Assembly: GCF_010093595.1 (NCBI RefSeq)
Contig: NW_022985444.1
Coordinates: 1,248,654 to 1,312,653 of the forward strand
Direction: 5' to 3'
DNA: 64,000 nt
From: Mytilinidion resinicola
Lineage: Eukaryota > Ascomycota > Dothideomycetes > Mytilinidiales > Mytilinidiaceae
Positions 22,086 through 32,792 of this stretch are shown piece after piece. The notes below the pieces were generated by a model. The model was given only the letters and a program-made list of their open reading frames with translations. It was not told the origin of the DNA and did not search any database. Each line of letters starts with the position of its first letter. Within the stretch, counting starts at the first letter, position 1. Made by a program: the position numbers and the translations under genes.

Positions 22086-22570
22086 ACGGAGTACATATTC
22101 TTAGCCAGCTAGTCTACGGAGTATGGTACGGTTAGCTCGGCTACCTTGATAACTCAGGTTGAAATTGATGTGAACTCTGATTTCTATAGACGTCTAGCTA
22201 GTTGTATATATACTAGGGGAAGGAAGGGGGCCACCCCCAGGGTGGCGCGCTAGTAAGTTCAGATGAGCCCTGCACAGCTGAGGCTTCAGCTCGGTTCTCT
22301 ACAGCTGAGATTTCAGCTGGGTTCTCTACAGCTGATGTTCGGAGAGTAGCTTTCTGGCATATGAGTTGTTGATCCTAGGTTGTAGTGCTGCAACCTGAGT
22401 TGATATAGAACACGGTTCCTATACTTAGCCCTCACAGTTCTACGGTACGGCTACGTAAGCCTCCACACACACAGAGTATATATACGGCGTACGTAGCCTA
22501 GATAGATGCTCATCCAATACATCACTTGCCTTGTTCAATGCATTGTTTCACCTCCATCCTCAATTTTGGA
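22086..22570. mobile_element. non-satellite insert inside the array, nature unknown
   Basis: The unit starting near 22002 breaks off after its TTTTTGA tract, and its expected continuation (GGTAGTC...CGAAGCGTCTTC) resumes near 22575. The intervening 485 bp is unlike the array. It contains three direct copies of a 27-bp motif beginning CT-ACAGCTGAG (22270, 22297, 22324), a GGGGGCCACCCCC palindrome and TATATATAC tracts. It has no coding sequence. A solo LTR or MITE-like insertion is possible, but I could not define terminal repeats or a clear target duplication. Confidence 0.45.
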
Positions 22571-25000
22571 GGGGTAGTCGCTGCTGCGAAGCGTCTTCAG
22601 TTTTTTGACATGGTTCGCAAACATGTAATATGCACCACTCTAAACCAAGCCGTCCAGGACGAGACATGAAGCAATATGCTTGATACCATGGCCCCGGAGA
22701 TTACGTTCGAATATCCTAGAAGCCGAGCTGAGGCCGCTTCGCAGCAGTAACTAAACCCCCAGAATCTATCCTAATATACGCCGGAGTGATCTTGACATCC
22801 TATGCAGATGATTTACAACCTCACAGGGGAAGACAGACACTAACTTGGTCAGTGCTGTATCATTGTGTAGGGTTCTAATTTGAGCGTCTCGGAATTGAGA
22901 CATGGAGTAACATTCCCGATATCACGGCTCTGGAAATGGCATTTCAGCCCTCCTAGCGCCGTCTGAATGCCCCTCTAAGGTCTTGAATCTCGAAAACACA
23001 TAATTTAAAGCTCACTGCAGTTCATATTAGGCATCGTTTTGAGGCTATATGTAATGCTACGAAGCATCCAAAGCTTACGGACGCGGTCAACATAGAAGCA
23101 CTGCATTGTTATCGAATCTAAGCCATCATAAATTCAACATGAGAAGTACGTCCAGTATCACAGCTCTGAGAATTGCATGCTACACGTTCATCCCACCTCC
23201 TGACTGCCCCCGTGAGGCCGTTATAGCTCAATACAAGATGTAAAGGTACTCACACCGTATATTAGACATCATTTTGAGAGCCCATTCAATCCTATGACGC
23301 GTATTCAGTTCGTTCACGTAAGTGACATAGTCGACGTGCCTTTGCAGCCTCAATCGTCTCAACAAAGTTTGCGAAACTGGTGCTGAATCTGATGGCAAGA
23401 CAGGGGTCGGTGCTGGAGAGCCTCGGCAGTGTCGACAAAAGTTTCGTAGCAGTGAAGACACTGATAAAGAGCTGCTTGATATATGACCCGACGACCTTCA
23501 CATTACCTGTAAGGGATTTACAACCTCAGAGAGCCAGTCAAAGGGCATTGAGAACGATGCGGAACGCGAGTTTCAGAGATGCGATCTCAAAGTTAGAGCT
23601 CAAATTGCGTTTCTAATGTGCGAAATTAAAGTATCACACACGATAGCTGCCCTGACCATGTGGGTGAGCTAAGAATGCTTCGTCACAATGAACATACTAT
23701 TAAAGGCTCGTTAGATCTACGATCCGAGGACGTGTATGTGTATATTCCGTGTAAGAGGTTTGCAACCTCCCAGGGGCAGTCCGGCCTTTTGTGAACTCTG
23801 ATTACAATGAGATTTCACGGTTTTGAACATGATATAAAGATTCCGGAGTCGTTATAGAGGCCTTTGACAGCCTAGGCACTGCTATAAAACGTTCTCGGCT
23901 TCCATGCATAATTAGCACGATAATAGCTCATGATGTATTGATTTGAATCTTTCAAAACGCAACTTGAGCTTGAAAATAGACATGAAAATTTCCTGAATTC
24001 AGTCTTGCAAAGCTCTTTATACCATAAGACTACCCCCGTAAGGCCATAAGCCTCATACGCGTGATGTAAATAAAGACCGTCGCGTTCCATATTAGTCTGG
24101 ATTTGAAAATATAGTCACCATAACGAAGCACTTTCACAGGTTGAGAGAAATAACAATCATATTGTCGAATGGCACTCAATACTTCTTCTTCCCTCACAAC
24201 ATATACGAGGAAGGCTCGACGCCCCCTCCTAGCTATTCTTCTCGCCCCTCCTTACAATGGCTGTTCTCGCCGAGCTCGCTGAAAAAAAAGAACGCGCGAG
24301 ATAGAAGATGATGATCATGTCCATTCCAATTTTGGGTTGAGGCGATCTGTAGTCTCTAGCAGATTACATATTTGGCGCCATCTGAATTCCTCCGTCACCG
24401 TCAAAGGCTCACACACAGGATGTGAACGTTCCGGGGTCATATATCAAGCGGGTCTTTGACGATGTAGTCACTGCTACGAAGCTCTATGACGAGTTAAGAG
24501 GAATGCTTATTCCATTACTCAGTTTATTCCAAATTAATAGTCCAAATTGAACGCTGAAACTACCGCGACAGTCGTCCGGTCTCTGGAGATTGAATCGTGG
24601 ACATCGTTTGAAACCGTCCGCCACTGGCAAAAATTGGCAAACATAATGTAAATTTCGTTGCAGCGTATATCACACGCGGGCTCGATGGCGCAGTCACTGC
24701 TACGAAGCTCTTCTACAGATCTCGCAAATCTTGTTGCCATGTCCGTTCCGGTTGAGGTCCGAATTGAAAGTTGCAATTGTGAAGTTGATACCTAGTCTTT
24801 AGTAAACGCATCATGGTACCTTTTAAAGTCCCTTGTCGCTGGTAGAAATTGGCATACTTGATGTAAAACCCACCACATCGGATATCAAGCACGGTCCTGG
24901 GGTTCAAAAGCAGTCTTTCTACGTGTTCAGTTTCGCTGATTGGTTCCCAGGCATCACCCCTCCTGCCACCTCCGACATCGTTGCGAAGGCCCACACTGCT
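22571..25000. repeat. diverged continuation of the satellite with mixed unit orientation
   Basis: Units in plus orientation are visible near 22967, 23203, 24030, 24395, 24610 and 24830 (GATGTAAA and GTATATTAGACAT-like blocks, TACGAAGC block). Inverted units occur near 22730-22830, 23500-23550 and 23740-23800, where the TTTACAACCTCACAGGGG block is the reverse complement of the plus block. Divergence is greater than in the first part. A short AT/GC-shifted patch at about 24190-24330 does not match the unit. No gene is supported. Confidence 0.65.
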
Positions 25001-26040
25001 CTTACCTGACTGACACCATATATACCCGTTATTTATCAGCGGCCTCCAAGTTGGAAGCGAGGCAAGCTTAAGATTGTCCAGTGGGACAATTGCAGGGCGC
25101 CGCTGGCTAGCCCGCTACTACAGGTCACAGTAGTAGCCCGTGGAGTGGGGTGCGATCAAACCCAGGTGGCAATTGCTTGATGTCTTCTTTGCGGCCGCAA
25201 GATTGATCCCTGGTATCGTGGCGTTTCTTTTTGCCTTTTGCGCGGTGGTGCTGGGCCCCTGTCGCTCCTCATCTAGTTCGGCGTCCATCTGCACTTTTGA
25301 CGTTTCACTAAGGGCAGCTACGTGCTTCCTTTGAAGATTGTTTTTAGATGACTTGTTTCTAAATCCCGATGGTTGGCATGATGATTTTGACATTCGACGA
25401 GAAAGTGATTGTAATGGTCAATGACAATTAAACGAGAAAGTTGAATGAAGTTCTATATAGACAGTATTGCACAGGAAATCTAACATCATATACATGAAAA
25501 AGGCTCTGGACCACCATCCTACTCGCCAGATTGGGGCGCGTGTTGTCCTCGCCCGATTTGGTCACTGCCACGCTCAGCTCCACTTTTTGAGCCGGGCATA
25601 TAGCAACCAATCACGGGCTCTCTAGTTTACGAAAATGACGCCGAAACACAGTTTAGGGATGGTTCGCAAGGTGAAAACCTTTCCTTATGTAACTGTGGCC
25701 TCTTGTCGTGCGAATCGGTTCTCGGCCGAGGCAGAAGGCCTTCGGAACTGTTGGCGAAGACCCCCATTGATAGCTTTTTGCCAAATCCTGGCTCGCAACA
25801 ATCGTCATTCTCATCTGTGTTTTCTGCATTCCCGAAGCTGATTTGAAACTTCTTGCATGTCGGAAACAGGGACGAACAAGGGATTGCAGCAAAGCCTTGG
25901 AGACCCCTTGGCAGTAAGTCGCATTTTGCTGGCTCTACTCAAAGACGATTTCCTGACCCAGCTCTGTCAAGCTCTATACGATATCTTGCTCTTTCAGATA
26001 GGGTCAGAGTATACATAAAATGCATACTACCAGAAAGGCA
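25001..26040. other. intergenic region between the array and the transcription-factor gene
   Basis: No supported gene. A 91-codon frame on the minus strand (25118-25393) and two on the plus strand lack domains and splice-supported extensions. Confidence 0.4.
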
Positions 26041-28618
26041 TCATGAGGAGTAGTCGACGGTCGCAAGATCCACCGGATCCCCCCAGAATCCCTACGGCAT
26101 TGTCAGCGGAATACGTTGCAGCCATGAAGTTACATTGACCTACCCAATCGAAATCCATTGAGACGTCTTGTTGTAAGTCCAATCCAACCATGTTGTTCAG
26201 GTTCATTTGGGGAAAATCCACCTGGACATACTGTCCAGGAGCCCTAGTGGGCTCGGGAAGGGTGTAAGATGGGTTTTCGTCGACATAGAAAGGCGGCCCT
26301 GCTCCCATGTTTACTTCAGCTAGTTGCTTTGACAAATCCATGGGTTCGCTGCTTGGATACGAAGTGGAGGAAGTAGCTGCCGTGTGTGGTCGACTCAGTT
26401 GAGTGGCTAAATGGTCTGAAATCACCCTGTCAATCATGGACTTCACCACTAGCCAGGGTTTACTGGTAAGCCCCTCCTTGAGAGTCCTTGTGACTTGGAG
26501 GGCCCTCAAAGCTCGCAGTCGATCTGGAGTCTCAAACTCCGGGTTGCGCAGTTCTGAGAGAACATGCATGATTGCTTGGAAGGATGCATGGCCGCCAATG
26601 TGCCAATGAAATCGCTCCGCTTCAGCGTCTGCCGTTGCGCCGTTGATCGTCTCGATGAGATTCACAGATTTGAAGAATATCCTAGTCAGTTCTCAGTCAG
26701 CTAATGACAGCAGTGTGAAAGGGGTCGAACTTACGTTCTCCGAATGTCTATAGAGAAAACAGAGTCTCGATAGGCTCTAGGTATCCTCAGCCAAAACAAT
26801 ACCCAGGGTCTCCACTCAATTAGAGATGCAAGGCCCAAGCAAAGCCGTTGCATTGGAACGTTGATATCGCAATACTGCAGGTATTTGGTGCGATTCTCTT
26901 CAACCATCTCATCCACCAACGTCTTGATTTCTTTGTATAGGATCTGAAGCTCTAGCACTGGATCAGGGGCAGAGTGTCCTCGAAGTCCGGACCACAGAAT
27001 CCTGCGTTCTAGTCGATACGTACTCTGAATAATTCTTCTCATGCAGCGCATGCCAGTGAAACGAACAAGCTGAAAAGCCATGTCGGTGAATGAGCTTCTA
27101 TCGTAAGGGGCCGAGCCTGGGCTGCAGCCTTCTTCCAAGTCCTCGTCATTCACATTTCGGGGCATCATGGTAGTGAAGTCGTCATCGGAAACTGTAGGCT
27201 CCTGCCCCTTACACTCTGCGGCACGAAATTCAAGGTGGCATATCTGATGCCAAAGGCGTCGGCGGACCTCTATAGTGACAGTGTCCATGGAACCAGCAGG
27301 GAATAGTGATGGATCCCTGTGCAGACCTTGGTTTAGCCCAATTCTAATCGCAAGCCCCAGCAACGTCCACGCTTTACTCATGTCGTCTTCTTTGGTGATG
27401 CAAGTCTGAATTGTAAGCATATATTACACCAAATTGACATTAGGGGCACTTACAAGCCATAAAACAAAGCCTTGTAGCACTTCCAGGCTAGCACTAGTCA
27501 AGAAATTATCCCGTGCGAGAGCCACTTCGAGGCCTTGTTCAAAGCGCTCCATTAAAATATCCCTCTTAACACCAAACTTTTCTTTAACGGCTGCTGAAGT
27601 CATGCTGTTGGTAGCGGAGAAGAAAATTGCAAACGCAAGCGGGGTGGAATCACGGACGTGATGATTGAACTGACGCAACAAAGTCGGTTTATGGATAATC
27701 CTCGTCATTGGGTCAACATTGGAGAAGAAGGTGTCGAGAAGAGACTCGCAGTGCTCCGGCGTATCTGGTAGGAAGTTGGTCAGATCGATTCCGTGGGTGC
27801 CGCTTCCTAAGGCAAACAGCGTCCCTAAGGATGTCTGGGTAGGACGGCGGTGCTTATTCGCCGTCTCTTGCTCAGATCCATCTCCAAGAAGGGCTTTGAT
27901 GTCTTGTATCTAGTAAACGTCAGTGGGGATGTACTCTTCAGAAACACAGAACTCTGTGCCGTCAGGAAATAAGACGTGGGGCACTTTTTTGCTCATATCT
28001 GACCCAAAGTGTGACTGAATTTGACAAAACTAAGAGATGGCTTCAAAGGGCAAAGCCGTAACTCACCTCATCCGCTAAAAGAGCCCAATGCAGAGAGGAG
28101 ACGAACTGAGATTGCCCGTCCTCGAGGAGCAAAGTGCCATCATGGCCATCGGACGAGATACCGGCGCCATGAGTGCTCCCGCTATTGGAGGAAGGCGTAA
28201 GGCCGGGAGGCTCGCGATCTAGGTGCCGGTCATGAGGAGACTCGGCGTCAGATCTATATGGGACTTTCTGGCCATTCTGGCCCCCAGTGACAGCCTTCTC
28301 CAGGAGAGCCTCTAGTCTATCTAGTCGGGCCTGAACATCGGAATTCCGCGCGAGCTTGGATGATGCTGGCGGTGAGAGCTTAGATACTTTTCCCACTCCC
28401 GTGGAGGGCTGGTGATGGAGAGCAGCTTGCTCGGTGGCATATGTGCATATATGATTGCCACGCTGGCAAGCTCCGCATATGGGATGGCCATGGTCGCAGC
28501 GAACCTTGCGTCTTCGACAAGTTAAGCACGATGCGATGGTCCGCTGTCGGCCGGTGTGGACCTTTCCCGACGGCGTTGAGGTTGTTGAACTGTGCGTGGG
28601 AGACGCGGAATCAGCCAT
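26041..28618 (-). CDS. Zn(II)2Cys6 transcription factor with fungal-specific TF domain
   Basis: Five exons on the minus strand (28618-28067, 27909-27454, 27405-26735, 26681-26144, 26091-26041) encode 755 residues. The zinc cluster at about residues 31-59 reads CLTC-RRRKVR-C-DHGHPI-C-GA-C-QRGNHI-C. A coiled-coil-prone stretch (LDRLEALLEKA) follows, then the fungal-specific transcription-factor domain from about residue 220 to 520, with the family hallmark LGLAIRIGLNQGLHRDPS and EVRRRLWHQ. The last intron (52 nt, 26143-26092) is inferred: without it the frame runs on into 26027, with it the tail becomes Trp/Asp rich, common in this family. Nuclear regulator; its pathway cannot be deduced, since no metabolic cluster surrounds it. 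Confidence 0.88.
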
Positions 28619-30268
28619 GAATGGAAGATCCCCCCTGTGACTGTCTCAGTGACTCGCCGGGCGGAAAAATACTGTGAAAGTGCAACGATGTCCTGCTTGG
28701 CCCCCTCACTGTTTCGTTAATGACAATCGACAATGACAGGAGGCTTCGAGAGTCACGACACCGTCTCTCGGCACCGCACATGCCAGGGCGGCCAGGGCGG
28801 CCAGGGCGGGGAGCGAATGTTTCTAGCGGCTTGGCCACGGAGGAGACTGGGCGTCCAAAGGCCGAATTGCCGATAAGGCTGAGATGGATTGCAGGGCGCC
28901 TTTTCTGCGTCTTTAGGTAACAAACAACAAATATCACAACGAGGGCGCAACGATCCTTTTTATGCCTATCCATAGATCACGTCTGCGGCACTCTCGCCGA
29001 TCGCATCGACAGGCTCGCTATCTAGCAGAACCAAAGTAGTGTCCAGCTGGTCACCAGAAGCTGCATCGATCAAGCCACGGAAGCGACGGCACCATTGATC
29101 AACCAGCGAAATTTCAACGTCGATTTTGCTAGCGCCTTCGAGAAGGCGCTGTGGCGCCTTACAAAGCCGCCTGTTTGATAACGTTAAGCTTTCACGTGGA
29201 TGACCTAATGACGCTCTAGTCCCTGCTGGCACATTCTCCATGCCTTGTTGCCTTAGCCTAGGTCGTCTAGTCCACGACCCTTCATGGCTTAGCGCGCTTA
29301 GCGAGCCATTCTCTCTCCTTAACCGACACCACATACTTCAGCCTCCGACTTCTCTTCAACATGTCGCGGTCTAGGATCTATAATGGCAAAACGAGTGCCC
29401 GGGATTCTATTTCGGAAAAGAGCCCTAAGCTTTGAGAATTCTGGCGCATTCGTGAACTCTGTACGCTGAGCTGAAGCGGACAGACTTGCAGCTCTTCGGT
29501 GACCGAGCAAAACCTATCCCTAGTAAATTCACCCTGTCCTCAAAGCCTAATTAGTATCATTTGGGGGCATTCAGAGCTCACCAGCGACAAAATCTTGTAA
29601 AAAGATTTGATGAGGTGAACAGCTATTCTCTTTATAGCTCAAGACGATTATGTGCAAGGTCTGCAGGTCGTAAACGCCATTATCGCATATGTGAAAGCTT
29701 CTAGCGCATGAAATGCCTCCAAGCTGGCATCCTTGCACCACTTGATGAGGCCCCGCACCTCGTCGAGCCATGGCCTCAAAAAAGCCACGAACGCCTTACC
29801 TATGTAGGTAGTTTACTCGCCGCAAATACGTACAAGCCCGACTTAGAAAATATGCTTGCTCCAAAAGCTTGAAAGATATTATGATGTGTAACCAACCGCT
29901 CAGTTCACTTAGGCTTATCAGTAGTCCTCTTTTGCCAACCCCTTAACGCCACTCGCATCCTAGAGAATTGTTCTAATTTCTTCACCCCCTATTACTCTTC
30001 ACTTCGTATCCCATCTAAAATTCACTAATAGAACTCTCAACTCTTCTCGCGCTCAGTTCTGTGTGTGTGTGTCCCTGGTAGCCGTAGACGTGCATTCGTA
30101 GCTGTTTCAGGACCTTCTCTTCGTTTCATGACGTATTAACTTTATACCTCCGTATCTCTTCGCAACCAAGGACGCCAATAGCTTGCCTCAGCGCACTATC
30201 TCCGAATTAGCAACATCAACAGTCGGAGCTTGACTCATATTTCAAGTCACATTTTCGCATATTGAAGG
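28619..30268. other. long intergenic region, no supported gene
   Basis: 1.65 kb. It carries the promoter of the transcription factor. Three direct 9-bp copies of GCCAGGGCG lie at 28782-28808. Frames on both strands are short and domain-free. AT-rich sequence dominates from 29.5 kb. Confidence 0.45.
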
Positions 30269-30980
30269 ATGACTCAGCTCAGGTGGATACTCGTACTCTT
30301 TCTAGCAAGAATTTCGCTATCACTAGAGATGATAGAGATTAGAAGCAGGTGAGTACTGGTACACGCTCTTCTATTCCCAAGCATACCGTTAACGCCCAGT
30401 AGAACATATGACTCCTGCATTGCCTCTCATCAAGCAATGCTACAGTCTTGCAAAGCGGAAAACGTCGACTGCCCATGCTTCGCCTGGGGTTCCATAATAG
30501 GGTACGAAACCATTGTTCCTAGCATGTTTTTTGATTCCAATGCGTCAATTTTATCTAGATGTTATGGAACCCCGCCACGCTGTGATGACCACACATTTCT
30601 ATCGTATTACGAACCCTACACCTAAACGTGTGGGCGAACAACGTGGCGGGAGCCTGGAGAGCAGTAAGTAAAATTGTTCAACAATTATACGTTCGAGTCA
30701 GATTTTCACGAATTCACAGTACTTGCGATATCTCCGCTGAATCGAATTCGGCTACGGAGCCGCCAACGCCTTCAGAAGGCTTTTTTCCCTCGCTGCGTGT
30801 ACTCGAGATGTCAACTATAGGAGCCATTATACGATCTTCGTTGGAGCACTGATGACTGTTCTTGCGGTCCAGGTCGTAATATATTTCCGCGCAAAGAGGA
30901 TGCATTTGAGACGACCACAGAATCTGGGTAGCAAGGCCGTGGGAGCATTCAATACAGCTTGCCCTCGATGGCAGGCGTAG
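30269..30980 (+). pseudogene. decayed secreted cysteine-rich, membrane-anchored protein
   Basis: Exon 1 (30269-30348) codes a signal-peptide-like start (MTQLRWILVLFLARISLSL). A 54-nt intron with good signals leads to exon 2 (30403-), which codes a Cys-rich segment with six cysteines and ends at TAA 30623-30625 (100 residues). The same frame continues after the stop to a GTAAGT donor at 30664, and the next exon from 30720 stays in frame through a Ser/Thr/Pro-rich linker. A hydrophobic helix (VGALMTVLAVQVVIYF) with a basic stop-transfer tail then appears in a shifted frame (30834-30980). The order signal peptide, Cys-rich ectodomain, linker, helix, basic tail is coherent, so I read this as one gene broken by a stop and a frameshift. 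Alternatively it is a functional 100-residue secreted protein ending at 30625. Confidence 0.5.
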
Positions 30981-31055
30981 ACGAATCATATTTCCAAAAT
31001 GAAGAACCCTTGACCGAAGTCCCAAAGATTGTTTCTATCCGTACAGGATGTTCTC

Positions 31056-32792
31056 TCACTCCGAACCCGCGAGCAACTGCTTCCCCGCCAACACCAACGC
31101 CGCCTTAAAATTTCTCGTCACATCCTCCCTCCTCATCCACACATTAACCATCTTCAGCCCCTTCCCATCCCCAAAACTCTCACTCTCCAGCACCTTCAGC
31201 AACTCCCCCCAATTCCTCGCATCATGCGTCTCAACCGCATAGGACCCATCCTCCGGCGCCCCAAAGAACCTCGGCGCCTCTGGATACCGCCACGGCGCGA
31301 CATCATTATACTCCTCCTCCAACCCATGAATCAGCCGCTCAAAGGTATACCCATCATTATTCACAATGAAGATCGTCACGTCGAGTCGATAGCGTATGAT
31401 CGTGCTGAGCTCTTGCGCGGTGGCTTGGAAACTCCCGTCGCCCTCGAATAAGATCGTCCTGCCAGGCTGTTGCCCGGCTTCGAGAGCCTCGCGCTGCGCG
31501 ACGGCGATTCCTTGGGCTGCTGGTAGCATGTGGCCGACTGACAGCCAGACGCCAGAGTTGACGAGTCTTGCGCCGGGTGGGAGGATGAAGTCGCGGCCGC
31601 CGACGAGGGGGGTGCCGTTTGCGCAGATGATGATGTCGTAGGGGCGGAAGAAAGGCGAGAGTCGGAGGTAGAAGGTGTCTTGGTCTACGGGGGCAGAGGG
31701 GTCTGGGGGTGGGAGGCTCTTGAGGAGGTCTCGGGGTGAACTAAGAGGTGGGTTTGGCGCCCCGGCGGAAATTTTAGATGGATCGAGTTTGGAGAGGAGA
31801 GATCGCATGAAGCTCTTGATTCGGAGTTCGTGTGAGGCGGAACCGATGTCGATGGAGTTGCGGCGGAAGGAGATGGTTATGTCTTCTTTTGGGACGACGG
31901 ACCAGCCTTGGGTGTTGGTGTCGCTGAGAAGTGGTCCGAATAGGAGGGCGAGGTCTGCGGAGTCGGTATAGGGGGTGTGATCTATACTTCCGAATTTTCC
32001 AGCGTGGACACCATGGTAGTTCTCCGAGCTTCCGTTGATGATACCTCCCCCAAAGGTGATAGCCAGGGTAGGGAAGCCTGTCACGCGAGCAAGCTCGTTG
32101 ACTTCATCGACAATGCCATCCGGGCGAACGAGGCCGTCGACAAGAATGTACGGACGCTTAGACGAGTATATCCGTTCAAGCGTTTCGTTTACTACTGCAT
32201 CCTCGAGATCTCGAGCGTTCGTAGGTGGTTCGATGTGGAGCGGTGCACTCAATCTAGACTCGTCAACTTGTGCCTCTACCATATCCGAAGGTAGCTCAAT
32301 ATACACAGGTCGACTTTGAATCCGACACTCCTCCAACACGCGATCAATCAGGCCAGGAGCAGTCCTAGCATCAGTGAGGTTCGCCTGCGCTGCCGTCACC
32401 CTTGCATACATATCCGCATACACTCTCATATTCCCAGTCTCGAGAGCATGGTGTACCAACCTATTGGAGCCATACACCATCCTCGCGGGACAACCGACAA
32501 TATGCACCACAGGCGAGTACTCAGCATAAGAGCCAGCGACAGCGTTGATGGCTGACAGCTCGCCAACGCCGTACGTCGTGCAAAATGCCGACATGCCCTT
32601 TACTCTTGCATAGCCATCAGCGGCGTAGCCGGCATTAAGCTCGTTGCAGTTCCCTATCCAGCGGAGGCCTGCGGGGCGGATGAAGTCGAGAGCGCGGAGG
32701 GTGTAGTCGCCGGGTTCGCCATGCACTGCGCCTATGCCGAGCTGGCGGAGTCGAGTGAAGAGATAGGAGGCCAGGGGAACTGTTGTGGTCAT
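31056..32792 (-). CDS. pyruvate decarboxylase-type thiamine diphosphate enzyme
   Basis: A single exon of 578 residues. Catalytic residues fall at the same numbers as in yeast pyruvate decarboxylase: Glu51 in NCNELNAGYAADGYAR, and the HH pair at 114-115 in RLVHHALETG. The ThDP-binding motif runs from GDGS (451-454) to NND (479-481), followed by GYTFE. No transit peptide or membrane segment is evident, so it should be cytosolic, converting pyruvate to acetaldehyde and CO2. Filamentous fungi often have extra paralogues acting on other 2-oxo acids (indolepyruvate, phenylpyruvate); the sequence alone does not decide the substrate. It is convergent with the decayed cysteine-rich gene, 75 bp away. 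Confidence 0.92.
   Translation of the reverse strand: MTTTVPLASYLFTRLRQLGIGAVHGEPGDYTLRALDFIRPAGLRWIGNCNELNAGYAADGYARVKGMSAFCTTYGVGELSAINAVAGSYAEYSPVVHIVGCPARMVYGSNRLVHHALETGNMRVYADMYARVTAAQANLTDARTAPGLIDRVLEECRIQSRPVYIELPSDMVEAQVDESRLSAPLHIEPPTNARDLEDAVVNETLERIYSSKRPYILVDGLVRPDGIVDEVNELARVTGFPTLAITFGGGIINGSSENYHGVHAGKFGSIDHTPYTDSADLALLFGPLLSDTNTQGWSVVPKEDITISFRRNSIDIGSASHELRIKSFMRSLLSKLDPSKISAGAPNPPLSSPRDLLKSLPPPDPSAPVDQDTFYLRLSPFFRPYDIIICANGTPLVGGRDFILPPGARLVNSGVWLSVGHMLPAAQGIAVAQREALEAGQQPGRTILFEGDGSFQATAQELSTIIRYRLDVTIFIVNNDGYTFERLIHGLEEEYNDVAPWRYPEAPRFFGAPEDGSYAVETHDARNWGELLKVLESESFGDGKGLKMVNVWMRREDVTRNFKAALVLAGKQLLAGSE

Noticed and set aside
17950..25000. CRISPR-like array
   Set aside because: Units are long, degenerate and contiguous with no spacer pattern, and the organism is a fungus.
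25118..25393. 91-codon minus-strand frame beside the satellite
   Set aside because: Lys/Ser-rich without a recognisable domain and without exons around it.
28782..28808. Three GCCAGGGCG copies as a regulatory array
   Set aside because: Too short to distinguish from slippage.
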